Shown piece by piece: positions 1 through 6,639 of a stretch of DNA of 6,981 bases. This stretch comes from OFTM34 sp047639415. Its GTDB lineage: Bacteria > Planctomycetota > UBA1135 > GCA-002686595. The notes below the pieces were generated by a model, which was given only the letters and a program-made list of their open reading frames with translations, had not been told where the DNA came from and did no database searches. The stretch lies in assembly GCA_047639415.1 (NCBI GenBank), contig JBLINP010000253.1, positions 1 to 6,981 of the forward strand, read 5' to 3'. Every line of letters begins with the position of its first letter. Position 1 is the first letter of the stretch. The position numbers were made by a program, and so were the translations under genes.

Positions 1-75
1 AAGCCGCGAATCATCTGTGGGGATTTCACCTTTTTCCGACATTATTACGTGACGAGAAGGCGTTGAATTCTGAGA

Positions 76-103
76 CGAGGCCGTGTTTCTTCGTAGGTCC
101 TCG
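76..103 (+). other. Imperfect inverted repeat in the leader
   Basis: Arms CGAGGCC (76-82) and GGTCCTCG (96-103) can pair over seven base pairs with one bulged T and a 13-base loop. No T-run follows, so it does not look like an intrinsic terminator for an upstream gene. It lies just before the weak -10-like hexamer at 107-112, where a regulator could bind, but a chance repeat is equally possible. Confidence 0.2.
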
Positions 104-112
104 GTCTAGAAT
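84..112 (+). promoter_or_regulatory. Possible weak sigma70-type promoter for the dehydrogenase gene
   Basis: TAGAAT at 107-112 matches the -10 consensus at five of six positions. The hexamer 17 bases upstream (TGTTTC, 84-89) is a poor -35. Transcription would start near 119, giving a leader of about 20 bases that includes the Shine-Dalgarno site. The geometry is plausible, but the -35 is weak and the host's promoter consensus is unknown. Confidence 0.22.
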
Positions 113-126
113 CTGCGCAACGCCAC

Positions 127-131
127 AGGAG
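127..131 (+). promoter_or_regulatory. Shine-Dalgarno site of the dehydrogenase gene
   Basis: AGGAG lies seven bases before the ATG at 139, which fixes that start codon. None of the other three forward genes has a comparable purine-rich site in front of its chosen start. Confidence 0.75.
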
Positions 132-138
132 CCTCCCC

Positions 139-1245
139 ATGAAAATACGCGCTGCCGTCCTCGAAGAATTCGCCAAACCGCTCGTCGTTCAAGAACTTGA
201 CCTCGCCGATCCGCGGCAAGGTGAGGTGCGAGTCAAATTGAAGGCCTGTGGCGTTTGCCACACGGACCTGTACACCATGAGCGGTGTGGACCCTTCCGGG
301 TACTTCCCCACCGTGCTCGGCCACGAGGGCGCCGGAGTTGTTGAAGCCGTTGGGCCGGGCGTCAAGTCATTGAGCATTGGCGACCACGTCGTCACACTCT
401 TCTCGCCCGAATGCGGTGAATGCAGTCATTGCAGCAGCGGCAAAACCAACATTTGCCTCTCGATTCGCGAGCAACAAGGACTCGGTTTCCTGCCCGACGG
501 AACCGCTCGACTCTCACGCGACGGGGAGCCGATGCGGCACTTTATGGGTTGCAGCACGTTTGCTGAGTACACCGTCATGCCCGAGATCGCTTTGGCCAAA
601 ATCGATCAACGCGCGGACTTCGCAGCGGCTTGTTTGCTCGCTTGCGGCGCCACGACCGGAATCGCGGCCGCTCTTTATAAAGCCGAGGTCGAAGCGGGCT
701 CCACCTGCGCAGTGTTCGGCGCAGGCATGGTCGGTTTGGGCGCCATTGCGGGCTCCAAATTGCGCGGCGCTGAACGGATCATCGCGGTCGACCGATCGGA
801 AGACCGACTCGCACTGGCTAGAAAGTATGGCGCCACGGATACCATCATTGCCAGCCCGGACTCCGTGCAACAGATTCTCGAAATGACCGGCGGTATGGGT
901 TGCGACTACACCTTCGAAGCGACGGGGCGAGTCGACGTTATGGGCCAAGCGGTCGAGGCGGCGCGCATGGGCTGGGGATTGTGCACCGTGCTCGGGGTTG
1001 CCGGGCGAGGTGAACAATTGGAGATCATTCCGCGATTGCTCATCACCGGGCGTCGCGTTCAGGGTGGCAGTTTTGGCGGAGCGCGCGGACGCACGCACGT
1101 ACCACAACTCGTCGACCTCTATCTTGATGGCAAGCTCGACCTCGACGGGTTCGTGTCGCACCGCTTGCCGCTGGAAGACATCAACCGTTCCTTTGAACTC
1201 ATGGAAGCTCAACAGGGCATTCGTACCGTCATCGAATTCGACTGA
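139..1245 (+). CDS. Class III zinc alcohol dehydrogenase (S-(hydroxymethyl)thiol/formaldehyde dehydrogenase type)
   Basis: This 368-residue cytosolic enzyme probably oxidises the adduct of formaldehyde and a low-molecular-weight thiol to an S-formyl thiol with NAD+. It has the full medium-chain zinc alcohol dehydrogenase layout. Visible catalytic zinc ligands are C40, H62 with E63 (GHE motif) and C169; structural zinc ligands are C92, C95, C98 and C106. The Rossmann motif GAGMVG spans 194-199, and D218 at the end of the next strand indicates NAD rather than NADP. It aligns almost without gaps to human ADH5 and E. coli FrmA, including the MPDGT-like loop (LPDGT, 118-122), the MGCSTF stretch and the C-terminal IRTV. 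T42, D51, R110 and R362 match class III substrate residues, but the positions of human E57, Q111 and K283 are S53, L107 and M277. The thiol may therefore not be glutathione. Names used for relatives are frmA, adhC and mscR. The start is set by AGGAG seven bases upstream. The hydrolase gene follows 53 bases downstream. The enzyme class is secure; the cofactor is not. Confidence 0.9.
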   Translation: MKIRAAVLEEFAKPLVVQELDLADPRQGEVRVKLKACGVCHTDLYTMSGVDPSGYFPTVLGHEGAGVVEAVGPGVKSLSIGDHVVTLFSPECGECSHCSSGKTNICLSIREQQGLGFLPDGTARLSRDGEPMRHFMGCSTFAEYTVMPEIALAKIDQRADFAAACLLACGATTGIAAALYKAEVEAGSTCAVFGAGMVGLGAIAGSKLRGAERIIAVDRSEDRLALARKYGATDTIIASPDSVQQILEMTGGMGCDYTFEATGRVDVMGQAVEAARMGWGLCTVLGVAGRGEQLEIIPRLLITGRRVQGGSFGGARGRTHVPQLVDLYLDGKLDLDGFVSHRLPLEDINRSFELMEAQQGIRTVIEFD

Positions 1246-1298
1246 GCCAGTACTCGGCTTTACACACGACCTCCAAGCCTCCAACAGAAAATTTGATC

Positions 1299-2054
1299 AT
1301 GATTATCGAAAAGTCGATGAGCGAAAACTGGCTCTCCAACACTTGGTTGGTTGCCGATCCGGGCTCGAAGAAGGCCGTTATTATCGATACTGGCGGTCCG
1401 ACCGCGCCGATCATGAAGCGCATCGAGGAGCTTGGAGTGGAAGTCACTCACGTGCTATGCACCCATCACCACCTCGATCACATTGCACACAACGACGAGT
1501 TCAAATCTCAATTTGGATGCCCGGTTTGCGGAGGAGCTCAAGAACGCGCCTGGTTCGAAAAGTTGAACGCGAATCTCGACATCGAACTTTCTGGTGGTGA
1601 AGAAATTGTCACCGGCGGTCTCAACATTCGCACGCTGCACATTCCCGGACACACCAGTGGACAATTGGCCTTCGTGATCAACGACGAGCGCGTGTTTACG
1701 GGCGACACGCTCTTCAAAGATTCAGTTGGCGGCACTCGCGGCCCAGATCACACCACCTTCGAGGACCTACATCATTCGATCATGGAGGTGCTGATGAAAC
1801 TGCCGAAGGATTTGGAAGTACATCCAGGTCACATGCAGCCCACTACGATCGCACAGGCTTGGGAGGAAAACGCTTTTGTGCGGCTTTGGCGCGGAGCAGA
1901 TACGGTTAAAGAACAAGACTGCACTGCGTTCGGCAAGCCTGCCAAATTGCTGCTAAGAGCGGCTGACTACGACGGAGGTACCAAGTGCTTTGTTCGGTTC
2001 GAAGAGGGCAACAAGCTCGACATGGTGCCTGGCTCAAAAGTAACCGAACTATAA
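1299..2054 (+). CDS. MBL-fold metallo-hydrolase, glyoxalase II-like (putative S-formyl-thiol hydrolase)
   Basis: This 251-residue protein with no signal peptide belongs to the metallo-beta-lactamase/glyoxalase II superfamily. The metal site is complete: HHHLDH at 56-61 (H56, H58, D60, H61), H118 in PGHTSG, D136 in TGDTLF and H178 in HPGHMQPTTI. The WEENAF segment that follows resembles the ExNPF motif of this group. After the core, residues from about 200 form a 50-residue tail with a YDGG motif (224-227), like the tail I recall in the MBL proteins encoded beside actinobacterial mycothiol-dependent formaldehyde dehydrogenases. Its place directly after the dehydrogenase gene suggests that it releases formate and regenerates the thiol. 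General glyoxalase II or persulfide dioxygenase activity is the alternative. ATG at 1299 was chosen over an in-frame TTG at 1293; neither has a clear Shine-Dalgarno site, and translation probably depends on the upstream gene. Fold and metal binding are confident; the substrate is inferred from context. Confidence 0.85.
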   Translation: MIIEKSMSENWLSNTWLVADPGSKKAVIIDTGGPTAPIMKRIEELGVEVTHVLCTHHHLDHIAHNDEFKSQFGCPVCGGAQERAWFEKLNANLDIELSGGEEIVTGGLNIRTLHIPGHTSGQLAFVINDERVFTGDTLFKDSVGGTRGPDHTTFEDLHHSIMEVLMKLPKDLEVHPGHMQPTTIAQAWEENAFVRLWRGADTVKEQDCTAFGKPAKLLLRAADYDGGTKCFVRFEEGNKLDMVPGSKVTEL

Positions 2055-2066
2055 AATAGGCGCCGG

Positions 2067-2094
2067 TCGAGTGATCGAGTGCTCTTATCGAGCG
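2067..2094 (+). repeat. Three copies of a TCGAG(T/C)G heptamer
   Basis: TCGAGTG occurs at 2067-2073 and 2075-2081, and TCGAGCG at 2088-2094, within the 53-base spacer before the amidohydrolase gene. The start-to-start spacings are 8 and 13 bases. The copies partly overlap the hairpin at 2076-2098, so the repetition may be a by-product of the stem. A binding site for a regulator is possible but unproven. Confidence 0.35.
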
Positions 2095-2098
2095 CTTG
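2076..2098 (+). other. Strong stem-loop just upstream of the amidohydrolase start
   Basis: CGAGTGCTC (2076-2084) and GAGCGCTTG (2090-2098) form a nine-base-pair stem with two G-U pairs and the five-base loop TTATC. The stem ends nine bases before the ATG at 2108. The bases after it (CTGGTTAGT) are not a T-run, so a canonical Rho-independent terminator is not supported. It could attenuate transcription from the formaldehyde genes, protect an mRNA end, or hide the ribosome landing site of the next gene. A TATAAAAT string at 2050-2057, overlapping the hydrolase stop codon, could be a -10 element, but no -35 is visible at the right distance. Confidence 0.45.
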
Positions 2099-2107
2099 CT
2101 GGTTAGT

Positions 2108-5100
2108 ATGCACGGCATGTACCAGCGCCAAAATTCGTCGTCGAGCACCGCCAGCACCCTGTGTGCATCGCTAGCGCTCGCTCTTAGTTTCCTTGCGTCG
2201 CCGCAATTCGCGCAAGCCCCCCAACGAGGTCCGCGACACGTCGATCCACGTTGGCATGCGCTCACCCATGCAACGCTAATTCCGGCGCCGGGTGAGCGAA
2301 TTGAAGACGCCACCATCGTCGTACGCGATGGATTGATCCTATCGGTCTCGAGCGGTGCTGCGGCTCCCGAAGGCGCGCGTGTTTGGGACTGTTCCGGGCT
2401 CTTTATCTACGCGGGCTTGATCGAACCCTACTTCGAAGTCGAAGCGCCCGAGCCCGATGAAGCCGGTGCGCATTGGAATGCAATGGTAATGCCGCAGCGT
2501 TCGGCCCTCGACGGTGCTGGCATCTCGAAGTCGGAGCGTGAGTCCTTGCGAGCGCTCGGCTTCACAGCGGCCTGCTTGTCTCCAAAGGGCGGCATTCTTC
2601 GCGGCACATCCGAGTTGGTCGGACTGGGCGAGTCCGAGACGACAACTGCGGCGGCTTCGGTTAGCCGTTTGGGCAGCGAGATCTACCAGACCTTTAGCTT
2701 CGAAACAGCGCGAGGCGAATGGAAGCGCGGCGGTCCGAGCATCTCAGGAGATCCGTCGTCGGAGATGGGTGCGATCGCACTCCTAAGACAGACTTTTTCC
2801 GACGCGATGTGGTATCAGCAAAGCCAATCGACCTATCGCATATCGCCTGAGAGCAGTGAGCCGGTCGAAGTTCGCGATGCCTTGGCCGCACTAGGAACTG
2901 GATCTTCGGGCACACGATTGTTGTTCGACTCGCGCACTGAACTTCAGCTCTTGCGTGCGTCCCGGCTCGCAAAGGAATTTGGACGTTCTCTCATGGTGCT
3001 TGGCTCTGGCGCCGAATACCGTCGCCTCGACGCTGTGCTCGAATCTCAACTGGCGGTCATAGTTCCGCTCAACTTTCCAATGACACCGGAAGTCGCGACG
3101 CTCGCCCAAGCGGAACGAGTCAGCTTGCGGACTTTGATGAGTTGGGAACAAGCTCCCGCCAATCCGCGCCGTCTCGTGGACGCCGGTATCAAGACGGTCT
3201 TGACCTCCGCCAAGCTCAAGAAGAGCGGGAAGAACTTTTGGCCCAATCTGCGAAAGGCCATCGAATACGGCCTTTCCGAGGAAGATGCGTTGGCTATGCT
3301 CACCACCCAAACAGCAAGCCTGTTGGGTGTCGGAGGAGATGGCGGACTCGGACGCGTGGCGACGGGATACCTGGCTCACTTGACCATCACGGATGGCGAG
3401 CTCTTTGCTGAAGACACAAAAATCCGTGACGTTTGGGTCGGCGGCAGGCGCTACGAAGTGAACTCGGCCCCCGCTATCGAACGCGACGGCGACTGGAGTG
3501 GAACGCTTGCGCTAGCGACGGTGCACGAGCTGAGCCTTTCCATTGCAAAGAAGAAACTGACGCTGAATCTTGGCGAAACGAAAATCGCAACGCGCGAACT
3601 CAATAATGACGGCGAGCAAATCAGCTTCCTCTTCGAAGGCGACGAGCTGAGCGCAATCGGCACATGGTCGTTTGCTGGCAGTTTCGAAAGCGACCAACTC
3701 TTCGGAACCTTTGTCGATCCGAGTGGACAACTGATCGCTGGTAACTTTTCGCTAGCGCCCTCGGAGTCAACCGACGAAGACGCGGAGGAAGATGAGGACG
3801 AGGACGAAGCCATTGACGACCCGCTCGCGGACCTTCCGGAAACTTGGCCGACTCCCTTCGGCGCTTTCGGATTCGACGAACTCCCCGCCCAAGAATCTCT
3901 ACTCTTCACGAATACAACGGTTTGGACTTCCGCCGATGCGGGCCGCCTCGAAAATGCTGCCGTGTGGATATCGGGTGGTCGCATCCAATTCGTCGGCAAA
4001 GCTAGCGATGTTCCCGACGTTGCCGGTGCACGCGTAATCGATCTAAACGGCGCTCACCTCACGCCTGGCATGATCGATTGTCACAGCCACACAGGTATCA
4101 GTGGTGCCGTCAACGAGATGGGCCAGCGCGTAACCTCCGAGGTTCGCGTGAGCGACGTAATCGATCCCGACGACATCAATTGGTATCGCCAACTTGCCGG
4201 CGGCATGACTGCAGCCAATCAATTGCACGGTTCGGGCAACGCGGTCGGTGGTCAAAACAGCGTCGTCAAAAATCGCTGGGGCGCTCCGCATCCCGACGGC
4301 ATGCGATTCGGAGGAGCCATTCCGGGAATCAAGTTTGCGCTGGGCGAAAACCCCAAGCGCGTCGCCTCGAACACGCACATCTCCGATGAGTATCCGAATA
4401 CTCGCATGGGCGTTGCTGCGCTTATTCGAGATCGTTTGCTCGCCGGTCGCGAGTATCGAATGCGCATGGACCAGTACGAGGCGCTTGCTTCAGACTCGCG
4501 CAGTCGAACCATGCCGCCCCGCCGCGACCTTGAGTTGGAAGCTCTGGGTGAGATCATGGCCAACGAGCGCTTGATCCATTGCCACAGCTATCGACAGGAC
4601 GAGATCCTGATGTTGTGCCGCACAGCTCAGGAGTTCGGCTTCAAGATCGGAACCTTTCAACACGTTTTGGAAGGTTACAAGGTTGCCGAGGCCATCAAGG
4701 AAGCTGCACTTGGCGCTTCGACCTTCTCCGACTGGTGGGCCTACAAGTTTGAAGTCATCGATGCGATCCCTTTCAACGCCAGCATCATGCACGACGTGGG
4801 TGTGGTCACTTCGATCAATTCGGACTCTGCCGATCACGCCCGCCGCTTGAACACGGAGGCGGCCAAGTCGGTCAAGTACGGGGGCATGTCGGAAACCGAC
4901 GCTCTAAAAATGGTGACTCTTAATCCCGCCATTCAGCTCGGCGTCGAAGCCCGTGTGGGTTCTATCGAAGTCGGCAAAGACGCGGACATCGCTATTTGGT
5001 CCGGCAGTCCGCTCTCCTACAAAAGCCGTTGCGAACGTACCTATGTTGACGGACGCGAGTTGTTCTCCATCGATCGCGATACCGAGCAACGCACCATTGC

Positions 5101-5293
5101 GCAGAGCGAACGCCAACGCATCATTCAGAAGATTCATTCCGCAAGTCGTCCCGATAAAAAGGATGAGTCCGACGAGGATGAATCCGAAGGCGGCGAGGAC
5201 GAAACTTACTTTGAGGAATACGAAGCCCTGCTTCGGTCGGGTCTTCCCGGCGATTGCGGCTGCAACCACCAAAACCTCCAATCCCTGCGCTAA
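2108..5293 (+). CDS. Exported double-module amidohydrolase (degenerate N-terminal module, metal-binding C-terminal module)
   Basis: This 1061-residue protein starts with a Sec signal peptide (hydrophobic core about 18-30, cleavage likely after A35-Q-A37). Residues about 45-450 form an amidohydrolase-like module whose metal motif is lost: where active relatives have PGLIDxHxH it reads AGLIEPYFE, with Y108 and E110 in place of the histidines. About 460-550 is a beta-rich domain opening with GDWSGTL, followed by an acidic linker (554-571). The second module (about 597-1005) is intact: H659 and H661 (DCHSH), H826 (HCHSYR), H852 (TFQH) and D906 (NSDSADH), with K721 a candidate bridging lysine. It resembles imidazolonepropionase-like amidohydrolases. 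It ends in a GKDADIAIW segment, a second acidic stretch (1016-1038) and a DCGC motif (C1050, C1052). The substrate is unknown; a cyclic amide or peptide-derived compound is only a family-based guess. ATG 2108 and ATG 2117 are both possible starts. An in-frame TTG at 2096 is disfavoured because it lies inside a hairpin. The next gene begins two bases after the stop. Confidence 0.85.
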   Translation: MHGMYQRQNSSSSTASTLCASLALALSFLASPQFAQAPQRGPRHVDPRWHALTHATLIPAPGERIEDATIVVRDGLILSVSSGAAAPEGARVWDCSGLFIYAGLIEPYFEVEAPEPDEAGAHWNAMVMPQRSALDGAGISKSERESLRALGFTAACLSPKGGILRGTSELVGLGESETTTAAASVSRLGSEIYQTFSFETARGEWKRGGPSISGDPSSEMGAIALLRQTFSDAMWYQQSQSTYRISPESSEPVEVRDALAALGTGSSGTRLLFDSRTELQLLRASRLAKEFGRSLMVLGSGAEYRRLDAVLESQLAVIVPLNFPMTPEVATLAQAERVSLRTLMSWEQAPANPRRLVDAGIKTVLTSAKLKKSGKNFWPNLRKAIEYGLSEEDALAMLTTQTASLLGVGGDGGLGRVATGYLAHLTITDGELFAEDTKIRDVWVGGRRYEVNSAPAIERDGDWSGTLALATVHELSLSIAKKKLTLNLGETKIATRELNNDGEQISFLFEGDELSAIGTWSFAGSFESDQLFGTFVDPSGQLIAGNFSLAPSESTDEDAEEDEDEDEAIDDPLADLPETWPTPFGAFGFDELPAQESLLFTNTTVWTSADAGRLENAAVWISGGRIQFVGKASDVPDVAGARVIDLNGAHLTPGMIDCHSHTGISGAVNEMGQRVTSEVRVSDVIDPDDINWYRQLAGGMTAANQLHGSGNAVGGQNSVVKNRWGAPHPDGMRFGGAIPGIKFALGENPKRVASNTHISDEYPNTRMGVAALIRDRLLAGREYRMRMDQYEALASDSRSRTMPPRRDLELEALGEIMANERLIHCHSYRQDEILMLCRTAQEFGFKIGTFQHVLEGYKVAEAIKEAALGASTFSDWWAYKFEVIDAIPFNASIMHDVGVVTSINSDSADHARRLNTEAAKSVKYGGMSETDALKMVTLNPAIQLGVEARVGSIEVGKDADIAIWSGSPLSYKSRCERTYVDGRELFSIDRDTEQRTIAQSERQRIIQKIHSASRPDKKDESDEDESEGGEDETYFEEYEALLRSGLPGDCGCNHQNLQSLR
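3767..3820 (+). other. Acidic low-complexity linker coding segment
   Basis: Residues 554-571 of the double amidohydrolase are almost entirely Asp and Glu, encoded by a purine-rich run of GAN codons. The segment joins the beta-rich domain to the active module and is probably a flexible, highly charged hinge. A second acidic stretch is encoded at about 5159-5220. Confidence 0.7.
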
Positions 5294-5295
5294 TC

Positions 5296-6621
5296 ATGAA
5301 ACTCAACCAATTACTAGCGTCGGTCGCAATCGGCGTAACTCTTTCCAGCTTCGGTTCCGCACAGGACTTGGTGCATTCCGCAGCTCCGCAAAGCTCTGCC
5401 GTTCTGATCAAGAACGCCACCGTGCACACGGTCACTGATGGAACGCTGGAGCAGACCTCGATTCTGTTCGAAAACGGACGCATCGTGGCCATCGGAAGTG
5501 CTGACATGATCGCTGCGCCCGACGAGAAAAGCCGAGTGATCGATGCGAAAGGCTCGCACGTCTACCCCGGTTTCGTGGCGCTCGCCAGCACCATGGGCCT
5601 CACGGAAATCGGTAGCGTCGACATGACTCTCGACACCGATGAAGCCGGTTCTATCAGCCCGGAAGTACGCGCTGGTGTCTCGGTCAATCCCGACTCCTGG
5701 GTGATCCCTGTCACGCGTCGCAATGGCGTACTCACGTGCGGCGTCATGCCGACTGGCGGGCGTGTCCCCGGCCGAGCATCCGTCATCCGCATGGACGGTT
5801 GGACGTGGGAAGATCTAGCCATCGTTCCCGATGTCGGCCTGGTGATCAACTGGCCCTATGTGGGTCCCTTCGGCTCTGACGATGAAGATGGCGAGCGAGC
5901 CAAAAGTGCACGCAAACAACTCGCCGATATCGAGGAACTGTTCGATGCGGCATCCGCCTACGTCGCAGCGCGTGAACAAGACGCAAGTATTGAATCCGAT
6001 TTGCGTTTGAACGCCATGGCCGGCGCAATCGAAAGATCCAAGAAGGTCTTCATTAACGCCAACAGTCTCAAGCAAATCGAATCAGCAGTTGCCTGGGCCG
6101 TTGGGCGTAACCTGGACTTCGTCTTGGTTGGCGGACATGAAGCCGCGCAATGTCTGCCTTTGCTTGCAAGACATGACGTACCGGTCGCTGTGACCGCTGC
6201 GCACCGCATGCCTCGTCGGCGCGACGTTTCCTATCGTGAACCATACGAATTGCCCGCCAAACTCCAAGCAGCGGGCGTGCGCTGGTGCCTCACGTATTCA
6301 CCCTCGAGTTGGACGAATTCAAGTCAACGAAACTTGCCCTACGAGGCAGCTGCATGCATCGCGTTCGGACTCAGCGAAGCCGAAGCCCTACACGGCATCA
6401 CGCTCGCTCCGGCAGAGTTTCTGGGCTTGGGCGATCAACTTGGTTCGCTCAACGTCGGCAAACGCGCGACTCTGTTCATGACCAATGGCGATGCGCTCGA
6501 TCCCACCACTCAAGTGTTGGCGGCCTTCATCGATGGTCGCGAAATTGATCTCACCGACAAGCAAACCGCTCTCGACGACAAGTACCGAGCGAAGTATCGC
6601 CAGCTGAAGTTGCTGCGTTAG
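5296..6621 (+). CDS. Exported amidohydrolase-fold protein lacking metal ligands (putative pseudoenzyme partner)
   Basis: This 441-residue protein has a clear Sec signal peptide: K2, a hydrophobic core to about F19, and probable cleavage after G20-S-A22. The amidohydrolase outline is present: an N-terminal beta-domain (LIKNATVHT, then FENGRIVAIG), the PGF turn at 91-93, a GLSEAEALHGITLAPAEF helix and a GSLNVGKRATLF C-terminal strand. However, the usual HxH positions are A97 and T99, the strand-5 position is N254 in INANS, and no catalytic aspartate follows LTYSP; only a histidine equivalent, H281 in GGHEA, remains. I recall the same loss in a family of about 430 residues encoded next to large amidohydrolases in Bacteroidota, where PNTTLGL-type motifs occupy this site, so the degeneration is probably ancestral, not recent decay. 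The frame is open throughout. ATG 5296 lies two bases after the previous stop (TAATCATG), which suggests translational coupling and a joint function. An in-frame TTG at 5254 would put a proline-rich stretch before the signal peptide and was rejected. A scaffold or regulatory role is inferred. Confidence 0.82.
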   Translation: MKLNQLLASVAIGVTLSSFGSAQDLVHSAAPQSSAVLIKNATVHTVTDGTLEQTSILFENGRIVAIGSADMIAAPDEKSRVIDAKGSHVYPGFVALASTMGLTEIGSVDMTLDTDEAGSISPEVRAGVSVNPDSWVIPVTRRNGVLTCGVMPTGGRVPGRASVIRMDGWTWEDLAIVPDVGLVINWPYVGPFGSDDEDGERAKSARKQLADIEELFDAASAYVAAREQDASIESDLRLNAMAGAIERSKKVFINANSLKQIESAVAWAVGRNLDFVLVGGHEAAQCLPLLARHDVPVAVTAAHRMPRRRDVSYREPYELPAKLQAAGVRWCLTYSPSSWTNSSQRNLPYEAAACIAFGLSEAEALHGITLAPAEFLGLGDQLGSLNVGKRATLFMTNGDALDPTTQVLAAFIDGREIDLTDKQTALDDKYRAKYRQLKLLR

Positions 6622-6639
6622 TCGATTCGACCAGAACCG

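Noticed and set aside
514..1284. Long open frame on the minus strand opposite the dehydrogenase gene
   Set aside because: Its translation shows no recognisable domain, and it lies entirely opposite a gene with a complete set of catalytic motifs. Long antisense frames are common in GC-rich coding DNA.
998..1600. Forward open frame spanning the end of the dehydrogenase and the start of the hydrolase
   Set aside because: It overlaps two well-supported genes out of frame, and its Arg/Ser-rich translation resembles no family.
2096..2107. TTG at 2096 as the start of the large amidohydrolase
   Set aside because: It lies in the right arm of the hairpin, has no Shine-Dalgarno site, and ATG codons at 2108 and 2117 give a normal signal peptide.
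2891..3379. Minus-strand open frame inside the first amidohydrolase module
   Set aside because: There is no family signature, and it is fully nested opposite a conserved module.
3451..3999. Minus-strand open frame with a long serine run
   Set aside because: The serine run is just the complement of the Asp/Glu linker codons of the amidohydrolase gene.
5254..5295. TTG at 5254 as the start of the small amidohydrolase, overlapping the previous gene
   Set aside because: It would add a proline-rich stretch before a signal peptide that begins properly at ATG 5296.
139..6621. Functional link between the formaldehyde genes and the amidohydrolase genes
   Set aside because: They share orientation only. 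One pair is cytosolic and the other exported, and a hairpin-bearing spacer separates them; no shared substrate can be argued from sequence.
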